Below are positions 1-6,782 of a stretch of DNA of 7,761 bases, in pieces; the first letter of the stretch is position 1, and the number at the start of each line of letters is the position of its first letter. Origin of the DNA: Flavobacterium sp. (GTDB lineage Bacteria; Bacteroidota; Bacteroidia; Flavobacteriales; Flavobacteriaceae); the NCBI GenBank assembly GCA_030682755.1, contig JAUXNR010000437.1, positions 1-7,761 on the forward strand, written 5' to 3'. Under the pieces are notes generated by a model, which had not been told where the DNA came from, searched no databases, and worked only from the letters and a program-made list of their open reading frames with translations. The translations under genes were made by a program, and so were the position numbers.

Positions 1-2824
1 TACCATGAATTATTGGACTTTCACTAGTTTCAAAGGAATAAAACACTTTATTCTTTAAGGCATTAGTCCCACTTGTTAAAATAGTCCCTGATGACGAACC
101 CTCATTAACATCTAAAATATCAATAGTAGTAAAACCGGCAATAGTTAATCTACCTCTGTGAACCCCCAAAAACCCTCTTCTTGAAGTCATAAAACGATAG
201 TGAATTTTCTTAGCAACGTAATCTTCAGGAATCTCAAAATCACCAGTACCAACTACCATTTGAATCTTTCCATCATCTTTTCCTGTAAAATTAGGGTCTT
301 TACCCTCAAAAGCATGTGACACAACTAGAGTAGCTTCTGGTTTTTTGGGTAGTTCAACATTATATATCGCAGCCCAATACGCCAACCTACTATCGTTTAC
401 ATCATTTTGAGTTTTCATCATAAAATTCCCAATCTCTTTTCTAGGGTCTTTAGGCATTAATATCAAATTTTCATTATCCAATGAATCATTTGTTTTTGAA
501 AATCTATATAATTTTGAGGGCTGTGGAATCATAAACTCCAACATTTGCCGCTTACCATAATTAATAACTTGATTTTTGACAACCTTATCAACCCAACGAT
601 AAACACCAACTACATGTTCGTCGCCTTTGCGATTATCAAAACCGTGACTGTTATTCTCTTCAAATTCTTCAACAATAGTCTGCGTACGTTCCTGCATAAC
701 TTTATTAACCACTCGTTCCAAAGCCCTTTCTGTAACTTCCTTTGATTGAGTAACGGCTTGATGAGAGCTGTTTTCTACAGATTGATGCGAAGCAAATCCT
801 GTTTGTGAAGATATAGTAACTTCAGGACTACCACCCTTGCCTCCAAACTTTGTATTCAAGCCTAAATTTGTTTGAAAGTCACGACTACTGCCAAGTACTT
901 GAGAAATTTCATTGTGCATCTCAAAACGGTTGCTTGTGTTGAGTTCTGAAAGCTGTTCGCTCTCGGTTTCTGTCCGATCAGTTTGTGAGGTCGTTTTTCC
1001 GAGAAATCGACGTGTACTCATTTCTTTAAACTCGCGAGCCATAATGTTTTCTATATGTTGTACATCACCTTCAACATAGCAATAAGTACTCTGCTCTACA
1101 CGATTGTAATCTGCAATGCCTATGTCCTTCATGCCAAAACCGGAAGGAACAAATACTGCTACACCATCTGAATCTCCGTCAGAACGTACCGTTAAAACAC
1201 CTGTCAATTCAAAATAAACTTCTTGATTTGTAGTAATTATACTTGAAAGCTGTTCTTGTGTAAACCCAAAATCATAAACAACATCTTCCGCATTAAAAGA
1301 AACTGTTCCTTTAAATTGTTGATAGCTTGGCAGAGTCGATTGCGTAATAATTGCATTTAATGGATTTCTAAAACTGAGCAAATTACCTTCAATGTTCTTA
1401 TTCAATACTTGTTGAGAAGTAAAATTTAAGGAACTATTTTGATTTTCTGCTGTAATTTGAAATTCAGATAAATCATATCCTGTTTGTGGAAGTCCAATAA
1501 AAAAATTCAATTGAAGCTTATCGCCCCGCATACTGGCAAACAATCGATAATGATAAGGTTCTAACAGTTGTACATCAAGTAGCAAAGGCCCCGTAGGCGT
1601 TGCAACTACCGGCGTCTGATGACCAGGCAATGGTTGAACTATGGGAGTCAAATTATCAATCAAATCATTAAACGTTGGTAAAATATGTCCTGGACTTGGA
1701 TAAGTATTAAAATCATTAACTTCAAAATCAGCGATAGGTGATAAAGAAATCGGCGACATGGAAGGTAAAGGACGATATTGTGCACTATTGCGTTGAAAAG
1801 AAGTTAAAAACGCATAACTGTCTTCACTTAGGTGCTCAATATAAAATCTATCATCAGGATAAGGATAACTAAAAGAATAATCAGGATAGTTAGGCTCTTC
1901 TAGATAAGGCGGTTGCTTACACGGATCTAATGGATTGTATTCTTGATTGGTTGGCAATAGATCACACCACTTACGGAGCTCTCTATCATAATCGGCTTGG
2001 TGTTGCTTAATCAATGGAGTTACCTCTCTTTCATATTGCTTATCATATTGGTCTTTAGCTTTTTGATAGGCATTCTGATAAACAGCATCAGCTCTTTGAA
2101 GTTCCTTTTTTAGTGTATTAATTTGGGTTTGTAACTCATGAACAGCATCATTTTTTAACACTTGTTCAGAGGTAGAATGCAACATTACCCGCTTCGTTTT
2201 AAAATCTTCTGATTTTCTTGCTGTATTTGATGAATGAACTCCATTAAAAAAATCATTAGGTAAAACAACTTTAGCACCAAGTATAATCTTATTGAGAGAA
2301 TCAATTTTTTCTACAGAAATATCTTTGATTAAAGTTCTGACTACATGATCAGCAAACAACAATTGTATAATTATTTCTTTAGCATATAGACTTTCTTGGT
2401 GAACTACTTGATAAATCAATTGAGTCCATAAAGCCCTACGATTTGTTTCAGTTAAAGGGTCTAGAAAATCACTACTAAGTACAGGCTTTAATGCTATCCG
2501 GGTGACATCATTAAAGTCATAATTCTTTTGCATTCGCTCCAGTAATTCTGTTGTGGTAACATCATGCTTGTGCTTGGCCAACCATTGTGAAAAAGCATAC
2601 AAAGAAAATTCTTTTAAAACATCAATGGAATATACTTCTGGCAACACAACACTAGCCAATAATGACCATCGTTCGGCTTCCGGATTTTGCCGAACAGCCA
2701 ACAGATAAGGATCTTCAAATTCAGGTCGCATAATAAACTTCTGCTCCTGCTCAAATTCAGAATACAACTCCGGACTTCGGTGATGAACAAACCGAAACAA
2801 TGGGGTAGCTTTTAAACTGCTCAT
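1..2824 (-). CDS. Giant uncharacterised multi-region protein, C-terminus cut by window edge
   Basis: This frame is open from an ATG at 2824 to the left edge, giving at least 941 residues without a stop. I do not recognise a named family. There is no signal peptide or membrane segment at the N-terminus (MSSLKATPLFRFVHHRSPEL). Residues 1-200 look mostly alpha-helical. About 222-290 is a charged Gln/Lys/Glu coiled coil, followed by a Pro/Tyr-rich linker (about 294-330). A beta-rich part follows, with an acidic turn D549-G-D-S-D-G554 of DxDxDG form that might bind calcium. About 590-735 is polar and helical. It leads into a motif block: H727-G-F, Y742-R-W, N755-Y-G-K-R759 and E763-F-M-I-P. From memory, similar blocks occur in long uncharacterised bacterial proteins, but I cannot name the group. 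The start is supported by the next in-frame ATG being well inside the helical region. No Shine-Dalgarno is present. The gene reads as intact as far as it is visible. Confidence 0.88.
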   Translation of the reverse strand, partial: MSSLKATPLFRFVHHRSPELYSEFEQEQKFIMRPEFEDPYLLAVRQNPEAERWSLLASVVLPEVYSIDVLKEFSLYAFSQWLAKHKHDVTTTELLERMQKNYDFNDVTRIALKPVLSSDFLDPLTETNRRALWTQLIYQVVHQESLYAKEIIIQLLFADHVVRTLIKDISVEKIDSLNKIILGAKVVLPNDFFNGVHSSNTARKSEDFKTKRVMLHSTSEQVLKNDAVHELQTQINTLKKELQRADAVYQNAYQKAKDQYDKQYEREVTPLIKQHQADYDRELRKWCDLLPTNQEYNPLDPCKQPPYLEEPNYPDYSFSYPYPDDRFYIEHLSEDSYAFLTSFQRNSAQYRPLPSMSPISLSPIADFEVNDFNTYPSPGHILPTFNDLIDNLTPIVQPLPGHQTPVVATPTGPLLLDVQLLEPYHYRLFASMRGDKLQLNFFIGLPQTGYDLSEFQITAENQNSSLNFTSQQVLNKNIEGNLLSFRNPLNAIITQSTLPSYQQFKGTVSFNAEDVVYDFGFTQEQLSSIITTNQEVYFELTGVLTVRSDGDSDGVAVFVPSGFGMKDIGIADYNRVEQSTYCYVEGDVQHIENIMAREFKEMSTRRFLGKTTSQTDRTETESEQLSELNTSNRFEMHNEISQVLGSSRDFQTNLGLNTKFGGKGGSPEVTISSQTGFASHQSVENSSHQAVTQSKEVTERALERVVNKVMQERTQTIVEEFEENNSHGFDNRKGDEHVVGVYRWVDKVVKNQVINYGKRQMLEFMIPQPSKLYRFSKTNDSLDNENLILMPKDPRKEIGNFMMKTQNDVNDSRLAYWAAIYNVELPKKPEATLVVSHAFEGKDPNFTGKDDGKIQMVVGTGDFEIPEDYVAKKIHYRFMTSRRGFLGVHRGRLTIAGFTTIDILDVNEGSSSGTILTSGTNALKNKVFYSFETSESPIIHG

Positions 2825-2829
2825 AAATG

Positions 2830-2864
2830 AATATTTTTAGGATTATTGATTCCATAAAAATATT
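2830..2864 (-). promoter_or_regulatory. Start-proximal hairpin in the leader of the giant gene
   Basis: The arms AATATTTTTAGGA (2830-2842) and TCC-A-TAAAAATATT (2851-2864) pair over 13 bp with one bulged base and an 8-base loop. On the minus strand the hairpin ends five bases before the ATG at 2824, so in RNA it would cover the ribosome landing zone. The pairing is directly visible. A role in translational control is inference, because the stem is mostly A-T and the region is AT-rich. Confidence 0.45.
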
Positions 2865-2887
2865 AAGCTTGTTCAAATAAATCTCTA

Positions 2888-2899
2888 GGTAATTTTACC
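2888..2899. repeat. Short dyad GGTAA-N2-TTACC, operator-like
   Basis: This perfect 5-bp inverted repeat with a 2-base spacer lies 64-75 bases upstream of the giant gene's ATG. It is the size of a small regulator half-site pair and overlaps one copy of a 13-base direct repeat. It may be chance in AT-rich DNA. Confidence 0.25.
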
Positions 2900-2905
2900 C
2901 ATTTT
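2893..2905. repeat. 13-base direct repeat, copy 1
   Basis: TTTTACCCATTTT occurs here and again at 3174-3186, bracketing most of the regulator-giant gene intergenic region. This copy overlaps the GGTAA/TTACC dyad. The function is unknown. Confidence 0.35.
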
Positions 2906-2985
2906 ATATCATCTTTTTGTTAATTTCTGTTAAATTATTTTTTATGTTTATATCTGTTTGCTTTACTGCAAAGTAAGGAACGAGT

Positions 2986-2993
2986 CAAAAATA
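2986..2993 (-). promoter_or_regulatory. Candidate -7 promoter box (TATTTTTG) for the giant gene
   Basis: Read on the minus strand this is TATTTTTG, matching the Bacteroidota -7 consensus TAnnTTTG. It lies about 160 bases upstream of the ATG and would give a leader of roughly 155 bases that includes the start-proximal hairpin. No TTG or TTTG -33 element is found at the usual spacing, so support is limited. Confidence 0.25.
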
Positions 2994-3173
2994 AAAGGAG
3001 TAAGCAATATAGGATAGTTCATAACATCCTCCTTAACTGAACCATCATCTAACGAATAGTTATCAAATAAAATCAAACTGAAAATCAGTACAAAATTTCA
3101 TTATCTTGATAAAAAAAATGGTTTAGTATCTATAAGAGTGCTAAGTGGTCATTTAAAGTTTTACTCAACATAT

Positions 3174-3186
3174 TTTTACCCATTTT
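3174..3186. repeat. 13-base direct repeat, copy 2
   Basis: This is the second copy of TTTTACCCATTTT, just beyond the regulator's stop codon. It matches 2893-2905 exactly over 13 bases. Confidence 0.35.
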
Positions 3187-3191
3187 TAGGG

Positions 3192-3857
3192 TCACTTCAC
3201 TTCTTCTAAAGAAATGACATACTCGTTAAGACACTTAACAATTACAGCAATAAAATTACTACATCCCGTTTTTTCTAATATTGTTCGCTTATGGCTATCA
3301 ACTGTTCGGACACTTATACATAACACTTTGGATATTGCTTCACTAGTCCATCCTTTGGCAGTATATAATATGATTTCTCTCTCACGCGGTGTAATAAGTT
3401 CCGAAGTAGTGCATGGTATAGCAGTAGGGTGCGGCTCATTAGAAAAAGTAAATCGTCGTACTAATTCTAATAGTGGTAAATCAAAATAAAAACCCTTCAC
3501 CAAGACACTTCTTAGAGCTGTCTCAAATTGATCAGTTTCAGAATTTTTTGAAATGTAGCCGTTTACTCCCACCTTTACCAACCTATAAATAACTTCCTCA
3601 GTCATCAATTGAGATAACGCTAAAATCTTAATCTTTGGATACTTCTCACGAAGCTGTTTACTGAGAGTAAAACCATCCATCTTGGGCATCTGTAAATCCA
3701 AAAGTACTATATCAACTTCTTGATTCTGGATAAAATTAAGCAACTTCTCACCATCATCGGTATCATACACAACAATCATGTCATCCATTTCACTTAGTAA
3801 TGAAATTAAAGATTTTCGAAAAAGGGTATGATCATCTATTAATGCTATACGATACAT
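3192..3857 (-). CDS. NarL/LuxR-family two-component response regulator (orphan in window)
   Basis: This encodes 221 residues, normal for a NarL/FixJ-type regulator. It is a cytoplasmic, DNA-binding transcription factor activated by phosphorylation from a histidine kinase. Residues 1-120 form the receiver domain: acidic pair D8-D9, phospho-acceptor D54 in VLLDLQMPKMDG, S82 at the Thr/Ser switch position and K104 in GYISK, so it looks functional. A linker follows, then a LuxR-type helix-turn-helix (about 153-215) with TPREREI at 156-162 and the recognition region VRTVDSHKRTIL. I place the start at ATG 3857 because MYRIALIDDH is the canonical receiver N-terminus. The frame also extends to a TTG at 3911, but those 18 residues do not match the family. 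No kinase gene is adjacent, and the target and signal are unknown. It is followed without a clear terminator by the giant gene on the same strand. Confidence 0.93.
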   Translation of the reverse strand: MYRIALIDDHTLFRKSLISLLSEMDDMIVVYDTDDGEKLLNFIQNQEVDIVLLDLQMPKMDGFTLSKQLREKYPKIKILALSQLMTEEVIYRLVKVGVNGYISKNSETDQFETALRSVLVKGFYFDLPLLELVRRFTFSNEPHPTAIPCTTSELITPREREIILYTAKGWTSEAISKVLCISVRTVDSHKRTILEKTGCSNFIAVIVKCLNEYVISLEEVK

Positions 3858-4128
3858 GATAAAGAAGTTAAGATTTTTTGGGGTTACTAAAACAGTAGCA
3901 ACTAATAACAATTTTTTTTTAATATGGTATTTAAAGACTTGTTAGTCAATTTCCTAGTAAACTAATTAAATTTTTAAGCAAAAGAAGGGGCGTACTACCA
4001 TTTTGTAACAAGTAAAATAGTACAGAAAATAAAAATGATTTCGTTAAGATTGAAAGCAAAATAACTATCTTTTGCAGACAGTTAAAAAGTTTTGAATTGT
4101 TTTTTTGTGTAGTCTTTTTGTTAATAGT

Positions 4129-4136
4129 CAAATATA
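4129..4136 (-). promoter_or_regulatory. Candidate -7 box (TATATTTG) for the response regulator
   Basis: On the minus strand this reads TATATTTG, an exact match to TAnnTTTG. It is the only exact match I found between the regulator and 4300. The nearest upstream TTG is about 31 bases away, outside the usual spacer, and the box lies about 270 bases before the ATG, so confidence is low. Confidence 0.22.
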
Positions 4137-4220
4137 TAAAAATTTGTAAAAGTTCCTTTTTTGTCTTCAATTTAAAAATATATAACGATAAAGCTAAAAC
4201 AAAAGCTACAGACCTTAGAA

Positions 4221-4235
4221 TAGATTTTAAATCTA
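4221..4235. repeat. Near-perfect palindrome TAGATTT-T-AAATCTA
   Basis: Seven-base arms flank a single central T. The symmetry and size fit a dimeric regulator site, and it lies upstream of the regulator gene and downstream of the RCC1 terminator. It consists almost entirely of A and T, so chance is a fair alternative. Confidence 0.25.
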
Positions 4236-4307
4236 ATAAAGACTTATAAATGTAAATACTAAAATGATTGGTGTCAATACGTGAAAATACGTAATTTAAG
4301 TCATCAC

Positions 4308-4336
4308 AAAAAAACCATCTCGCTTGAGATGGTTTT
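4308..4336 (-). terminator. Rho-independent terminator of the RCC1-repeat gene
   Basis: On the minus strand the perfect 11-bp stem AAAACCATCTC / GAGATGGTTTT closes a 4-base loop (AAGC), and the T-run after the stem core totals seven T. It starts 31 bases after the stop codon of the RCC1 gene. The plus-strand reading has only a short T-run, and no plus-strand gene ends here. Confidence 0.88.
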
Positions 4337-4367
4337 GGTTTATCTTTTTATGTGTATGGTAAATTGC

Positions 4368-5696
4368 TTAATTCTTTATAAACTTAATTTGACTAAAACT
4401 AGTTCCTGAAAAAGCCTGAACAATATATAAACCGTCCAGAAATTGACTAACATCAACGTCAATAGTCAAATTACTGAAGGTTTGATTAAATAGCTCTTTC
4501 CCCATGATATCGAAAATTATCAATCGATCTATTGCTAAATCCGATTCGAGTGAGAATATATTTTGAACGGGATTTGGATAGAGCTGCAATGCTACTTTCA
4601 AATCATGCCTTGGATTACTTAACACAGTAGGACAAGGAACAAGCACAGGTACAGTCGAACTACTCGCAGTACTATTAACACCAATGCCCAAACCACCATG
4701 AAAATTGCTTCCCCATGTCCATATTTCACCAGCCGAATTTATTGCAGCATTACATTGACTACCAACACTTACGGCAACCCAATTGGCAGCAGTACCAAGT
4801 TGCGTTAGTGGTTGAATATTTGGATTAGTACTTCCCTGTATTATTCCTGTAAACCACAAAGTGCTATTATCTAATCTGATATAAACCGATGTACTTACAC
4901 CAGTATCAGCATCTCTTACAAAATATGGGGAGTTGGTAGTTCCTACATTATTATTAGTTTTAATATCAAAATTTATTCTATCTCCTGTTCTGGTGTGTTT
5001 AACATTTGTTCCACCTAGTTTTTGAACGGGATTTTGAACATTACCAGCAATTGTTGCACCTGCTGGAGCTTTCAACATATCATTTTGGTTCCAACCCCAT
5101 CCCCATGCTGTGTTGTTTGTTTTTACCGCTACTGTTACACGGTCATGGGCAGAAGCTTCCCTCCAATCGGCATCAAGACTTCTTTGCTCGGGAACTAAAA
5201 CATTTGGTCCACTTGGAAAGCCTATTAAAGCAAATCTTTCAGAATTGCCCCAACCCCATAGTGTACCATTTTGTTTAATAGCAATGGAATGACTAAGTCC
5301 GGCAGCAACGGTACTCCAATCAGTATCTGTACCTACTTGCATAGGATAATTTCTAAACACAGTTGTACCATCTCCCAACTGTCCTCTATTGTTACTTCCC
5401 CATGACCATAAAGTGCCATCAGTTTTTACGGCAAGGGTAAAAGAGTAAATACCGTCCATGCTAGGAGAAACTTCTTTCCAATTATTGTCTGTCCCAATTT
5501 GCACTGGAGAATTCTTTAGAACATTGGTACCATCACCTAACTCTCCAAAAGTATTTTTGCCCCATGCCCACAATGTACCGTTATCGGCAATAGCAAAAAC
5601 ATTAGCATAGCCTACGGCAACAGACTCCCAACATTGTCCAAAACTTGGAATTGTTGAAATTAATAAGAAATATAATATCAGTACTGTCCTTTTCAT
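4368..5696 (-). CDS. Secreted RCC1-repeat beta-propeller protein with T9SS sorting domain
   Basis: The protein has 442 residues. Residues 1-20 are a Sec signal peptide (MKR, hydrophobic core, ending PSFG before Q21). Repeats of RCC1 type follow, each with an A-[IV]-x-x-x-G-T-[LAI]-W-x-W-G signature: about 34-46, 88-100, 138-150, 189-201 and 318-329, often followed by GxLGDGT. They predict a seven-bladed propeller, a scaffold for protein or ligand binding. The segment 230-300 is degenerate and keeps only TLWFTG. Residues 367-442 are a type A T9SS sorting domain: YPNP at 373-376, a beta sandwich with FDIMGK (395-400) and LDGLYIV (420-426). The family route is export by Sec, then across the outer membrane by T9SS, with the domain cleaved and the protein released or anchored at the surface. 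ATG 5696 is the only sensible start. It has its own promoter and terminator, so it is probably monocistronic. The ligand is unknown. Confidence 0.92.
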   Translation of the reverse strand: MKRTVLILYFLLISTIPSFGQCWESVAVGYANVFAIADNGTLWAWGKNTFGELGDGTNVLKNSPVQIGTDNNWKEVSPSMDGIYSFTLAVKTDGTLWSWGSNNRGQLGDGTTVFRNYPMQVGTDTDWSTVAAGLSHSIAIKQNGTLWGWGNSERFALIGFPSGPNVLVPEQRSLDADWREASAHDRVTVAVKTNNTAWGWGWNQNDMLKAPAGATIAGNVQNPVQKLGGTNVKHTRTGDRINFDIKTNNNVGTTNSPYFVRDADTGVSTSVYIRLDNSTLWFTGIIQGSTNPNIQPLTQLGTAANWVAVSVGSQCNAAINSAGEIWTWGSNFHGGLGIGVNSTASSSTVPVLVPCPTVLSNPRHDLKVALQLYPNPVQNIFSLESDLAIDRLIIFDIMGKELFNQTFSNLTIDVDVSQFLDGLYIVQAFSGTSFSQIKFIKN

Positions 5697-5744
5697 TTTT
5701 CAAATTATTAATATTCAGCTAATTATAACTAATTCAGCAGCTAG

Positions 5745-5752
5745 CAAATGTA
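5745..5752 (-). promoter_or_regulatory. Probable promoter (-7 box TACATTTG) of the RCC1 gene
   Basis: On the minus strand TACATTTG matches the Bacteroidota -7 consensus TAnnTTTG. It lies 48 bases upstream of the ATG, giving a leader of about 40 bases. A TTG at 5777-5779 sits 24 bases upstream of the box, one or so longer than the usual -33 spacing. This is the best promoter candidate in the window. Confidence 0.55.
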
Positions 5753-5797
5753 ACAAAAAAACACCAAACTGTGAAACAATATGAGTATAATCACTCT

Positions 5798-5814
5798 ATT
5801 TTAACAGTTAAAAT
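5798..5814 (-). terminator. Weak A-T stem-loop after the fibre gene
   Basis: ATTTTAA and TTAAAAT pair around a CAG/CTG loop, starting 11 bases after the fibre gene's stop codon. There are no G-C pairs in the stem and no T-run follows on the minus strand, so termination would be inefficient. Read-through into the RCC1 gene is possible. Confidence 0.2.
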
Positions 5815-5825
5815 TTTTAATAAAC

Positions 5826-6758
5826 TTAACTTACTGTACCAACAGTTTGAACAGTATTGTTACCTATTTCTGTTAACTCCATGTAACTACCTAATTTCAT
5901 AACATTTGTACCTCCTGGTGCAGCAGAAAATGTTAATTGTGGTGTTAAAACACCAGCTGCTGTACAACGCAATACACCCTCAAACTCAATTGTAGTAGTT
6001 ACCGCAGTACTAGCAGCATTTAAGACTTTACTCGATGATCCACTAACTTGAACATTTGAAGCAGAGGTAGATATAGCATTTAAAGCAGACGAAAATACTT
6101 TTGCAACATACTCCATTGAAGAAATAGATAGTCCGGAGGACAAAAGCCAACCAATTGCAGTTGTGTGACTCGTAGCTCCATTTGAAATTAAATACTTTCC
6201 TTTAAAAAAGTAAGTCTTATTCGCGGATAAAGTAAACTCATCACACGAAGAAGGAAATGCATTTTGCACAGTATTTGAATTACTAAGGGTGAAATTTGAT
6301 GCTAAAACTCCTATCAATTTAACAGGAGCTGAGCCGGCAATTGATACATCACCATTTCCTAGAATAGATTGCCCGTTAATTGTTTTAATAGTAGTTCCAC
6401 TTACTAATACATTTTGTTTATTGTTCAAATCATTCTCCAAACCGGTAACTTGACTTTTAGAGATTGAACCGGTAATAGTGGAAGCTGATCCACTAACGTT
6501 CGCAATTGAAACATTTCCATTAGAATCAGGCGATATATTGTTAACCTTTTTAACAGGAGCATAAGTTTGTACTGTTTGTTTAGCTGTTTTAGGGGTTAAA
6601 AATTTATTGTCAATCTGATCATTTTGTGCTTCTGCCTCTGTAGCTTTATCATCCAGTATATTCAACGTGCTATCAATGAAGTTTTCAAATTCTTCTTGTG
6701 TAGGTCTTTTACCTGTTTCAAAATATGTTTTTAATTCTGTTTTATTTTTTGTTGCCAT
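5826..6758 (-). CDS. Phage-tail-fibre-like protein with beta-rich receptor-binding-type head
   Basis: The protein has 310 residues and no signal peptide. Residues 1-37 (MATKNKTELKTYFETGKRPT onward to NILDD) resemble a short N-terminal module I associate with tail-fibre-like proteins of Bacteroidota, possibly an attachment part. Residues 40-66 are polar and helical. Residues 70-142 carry linker repeats typical of phage tail fibres: VNNISPDSNGNVSI (72-85), SQVTGLENDLNNKQN (102-116) and IKTINGQSILGNGDVSI (124-140). Residues 145-297 are Ser/Thr-rich and beta-stranded, ending in FSAAPGG and GSYMELTEIG, which resembles the closing strands of a trimeric C1q/TNF-like or tail-tip head. The inferred role is binding to a cell surface or glycan. 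The gene follows the Fn3-type gene by 22 bases, so the two are probably co-transcribed. ATG 6758 is the first start after the upstream stop. No capsid or tail-sheath gene is visible. Alternatives are a chromosomal surface adhesin or a fibre of a tail-derived particle. Confidence 0.82.
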   Translation of the reverse strand: MATKNKTELKTYFETGKRPTQEEFENFIDSTLNILDDKATEAEAQNDQIDNKFLTPKTAKQTVQTYAPVKKVNNISPDSNGNVSIANVSGSASTITGSISKSQVTGLENDLNNKQNVLVSGTTIKTINGQSILGNGDVSIAGSAPVKLIGVLASNFTLSNSNTVQNAFPSSCDEFTLSANKTYFFKGKYLISNGATSHTTAIGWLLSSGLSISSMEYVAKVFSSALNAISTSASNVQVSGSSSKVLNAASTAVTTTIEFEGVLRCTAAGVLTPQLTFSAAPGGTNVMKLGSYMELTEIGNNTVQTVGTVS

Positions 6759-6782
6759 GACTTATAATTTTTATTTTTTTGT

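Larger units (their letters stand above)
2825..3191. other. Intergenic leader region between regulator and giant gene
   Basis: This 367-base AT-rich gap holds no convincing gene on either strand. Read on the minus strand it is the 3' end of the response-regulator transcript and then the leader of the giant gene. It contains a direct repeat, a dyad, a -7-like box and a start-proximal hairpin, listed separately. No convincing intrinsic terminator for the regulator is seen. A run of eight T on the minus strand near 3111-3118 lacks a GC-rich stem before it, so read-through from the regulator into the giant gene is possible. Confidence 0.6.
3858..4367. other. 510-base AT-rich intergenic region upstream of the regulator
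   Basis: No convincing gene is seen. It contains the terminator of the RCC1 gene, a near-perfect 15-base palindrome and one -7-like box, listed separately, plus a short direct repeat AATACGT near 4276-4292. A minus-strand frame from 3946 to 4170 would encode 74 residues but starts with TTG, is Leu/Lys/Asn-rich low complexity and matches nothing I know. The gap is long for a flavobacterial promoter region, so a small RNA or a long leader for the regulator is possible but not shown. Confidence 0.55.

Noticed and set aside
545..745. Plus-strand 66-codon frame
   Set aside because: It is the shadow of the giant gene, lying antisense to its conserved motif block.
3011..3030. Inverted repeat AGGAT-A-GTT-CAT-AAC-ATCCT as a terminator
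   Set aside because: The stem is 8 bp with a bulge and a 3-base loop, and no T-run follows on either strand, so it does not qualify as an intrinsic terminator.
3214..3489. Plus-strand 91-codon frame
   Set aside because: It is antisense to the DNA-binding half of the response regulator, whose coding is unambiguous.
3858..3911. Extended N-terminus of the response regulator from a TTG codon
   Set aside because: The extra 18 residues do not belong to the receiver fold, and an ATG sits exactly at the canonical family start (MYRIALIDDH).
3946..4170. Minus-strand 74-codon frame with a hydrophobic stretch
   Set aside because: It begins with TTG, has no start-region support, is AT-driven low complexity (Leu, Lys, Asn, Ile) and overlaps otherwise featureless intergenic DNA.
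5006..5292. Two plus-strand frames inside the RCC1 gene
   Set aside because: Both are antisense shadows of the RCC1 repeats. Their His/Leu/Pro composition follows from the complement of Gly/Trp/Asn codons.
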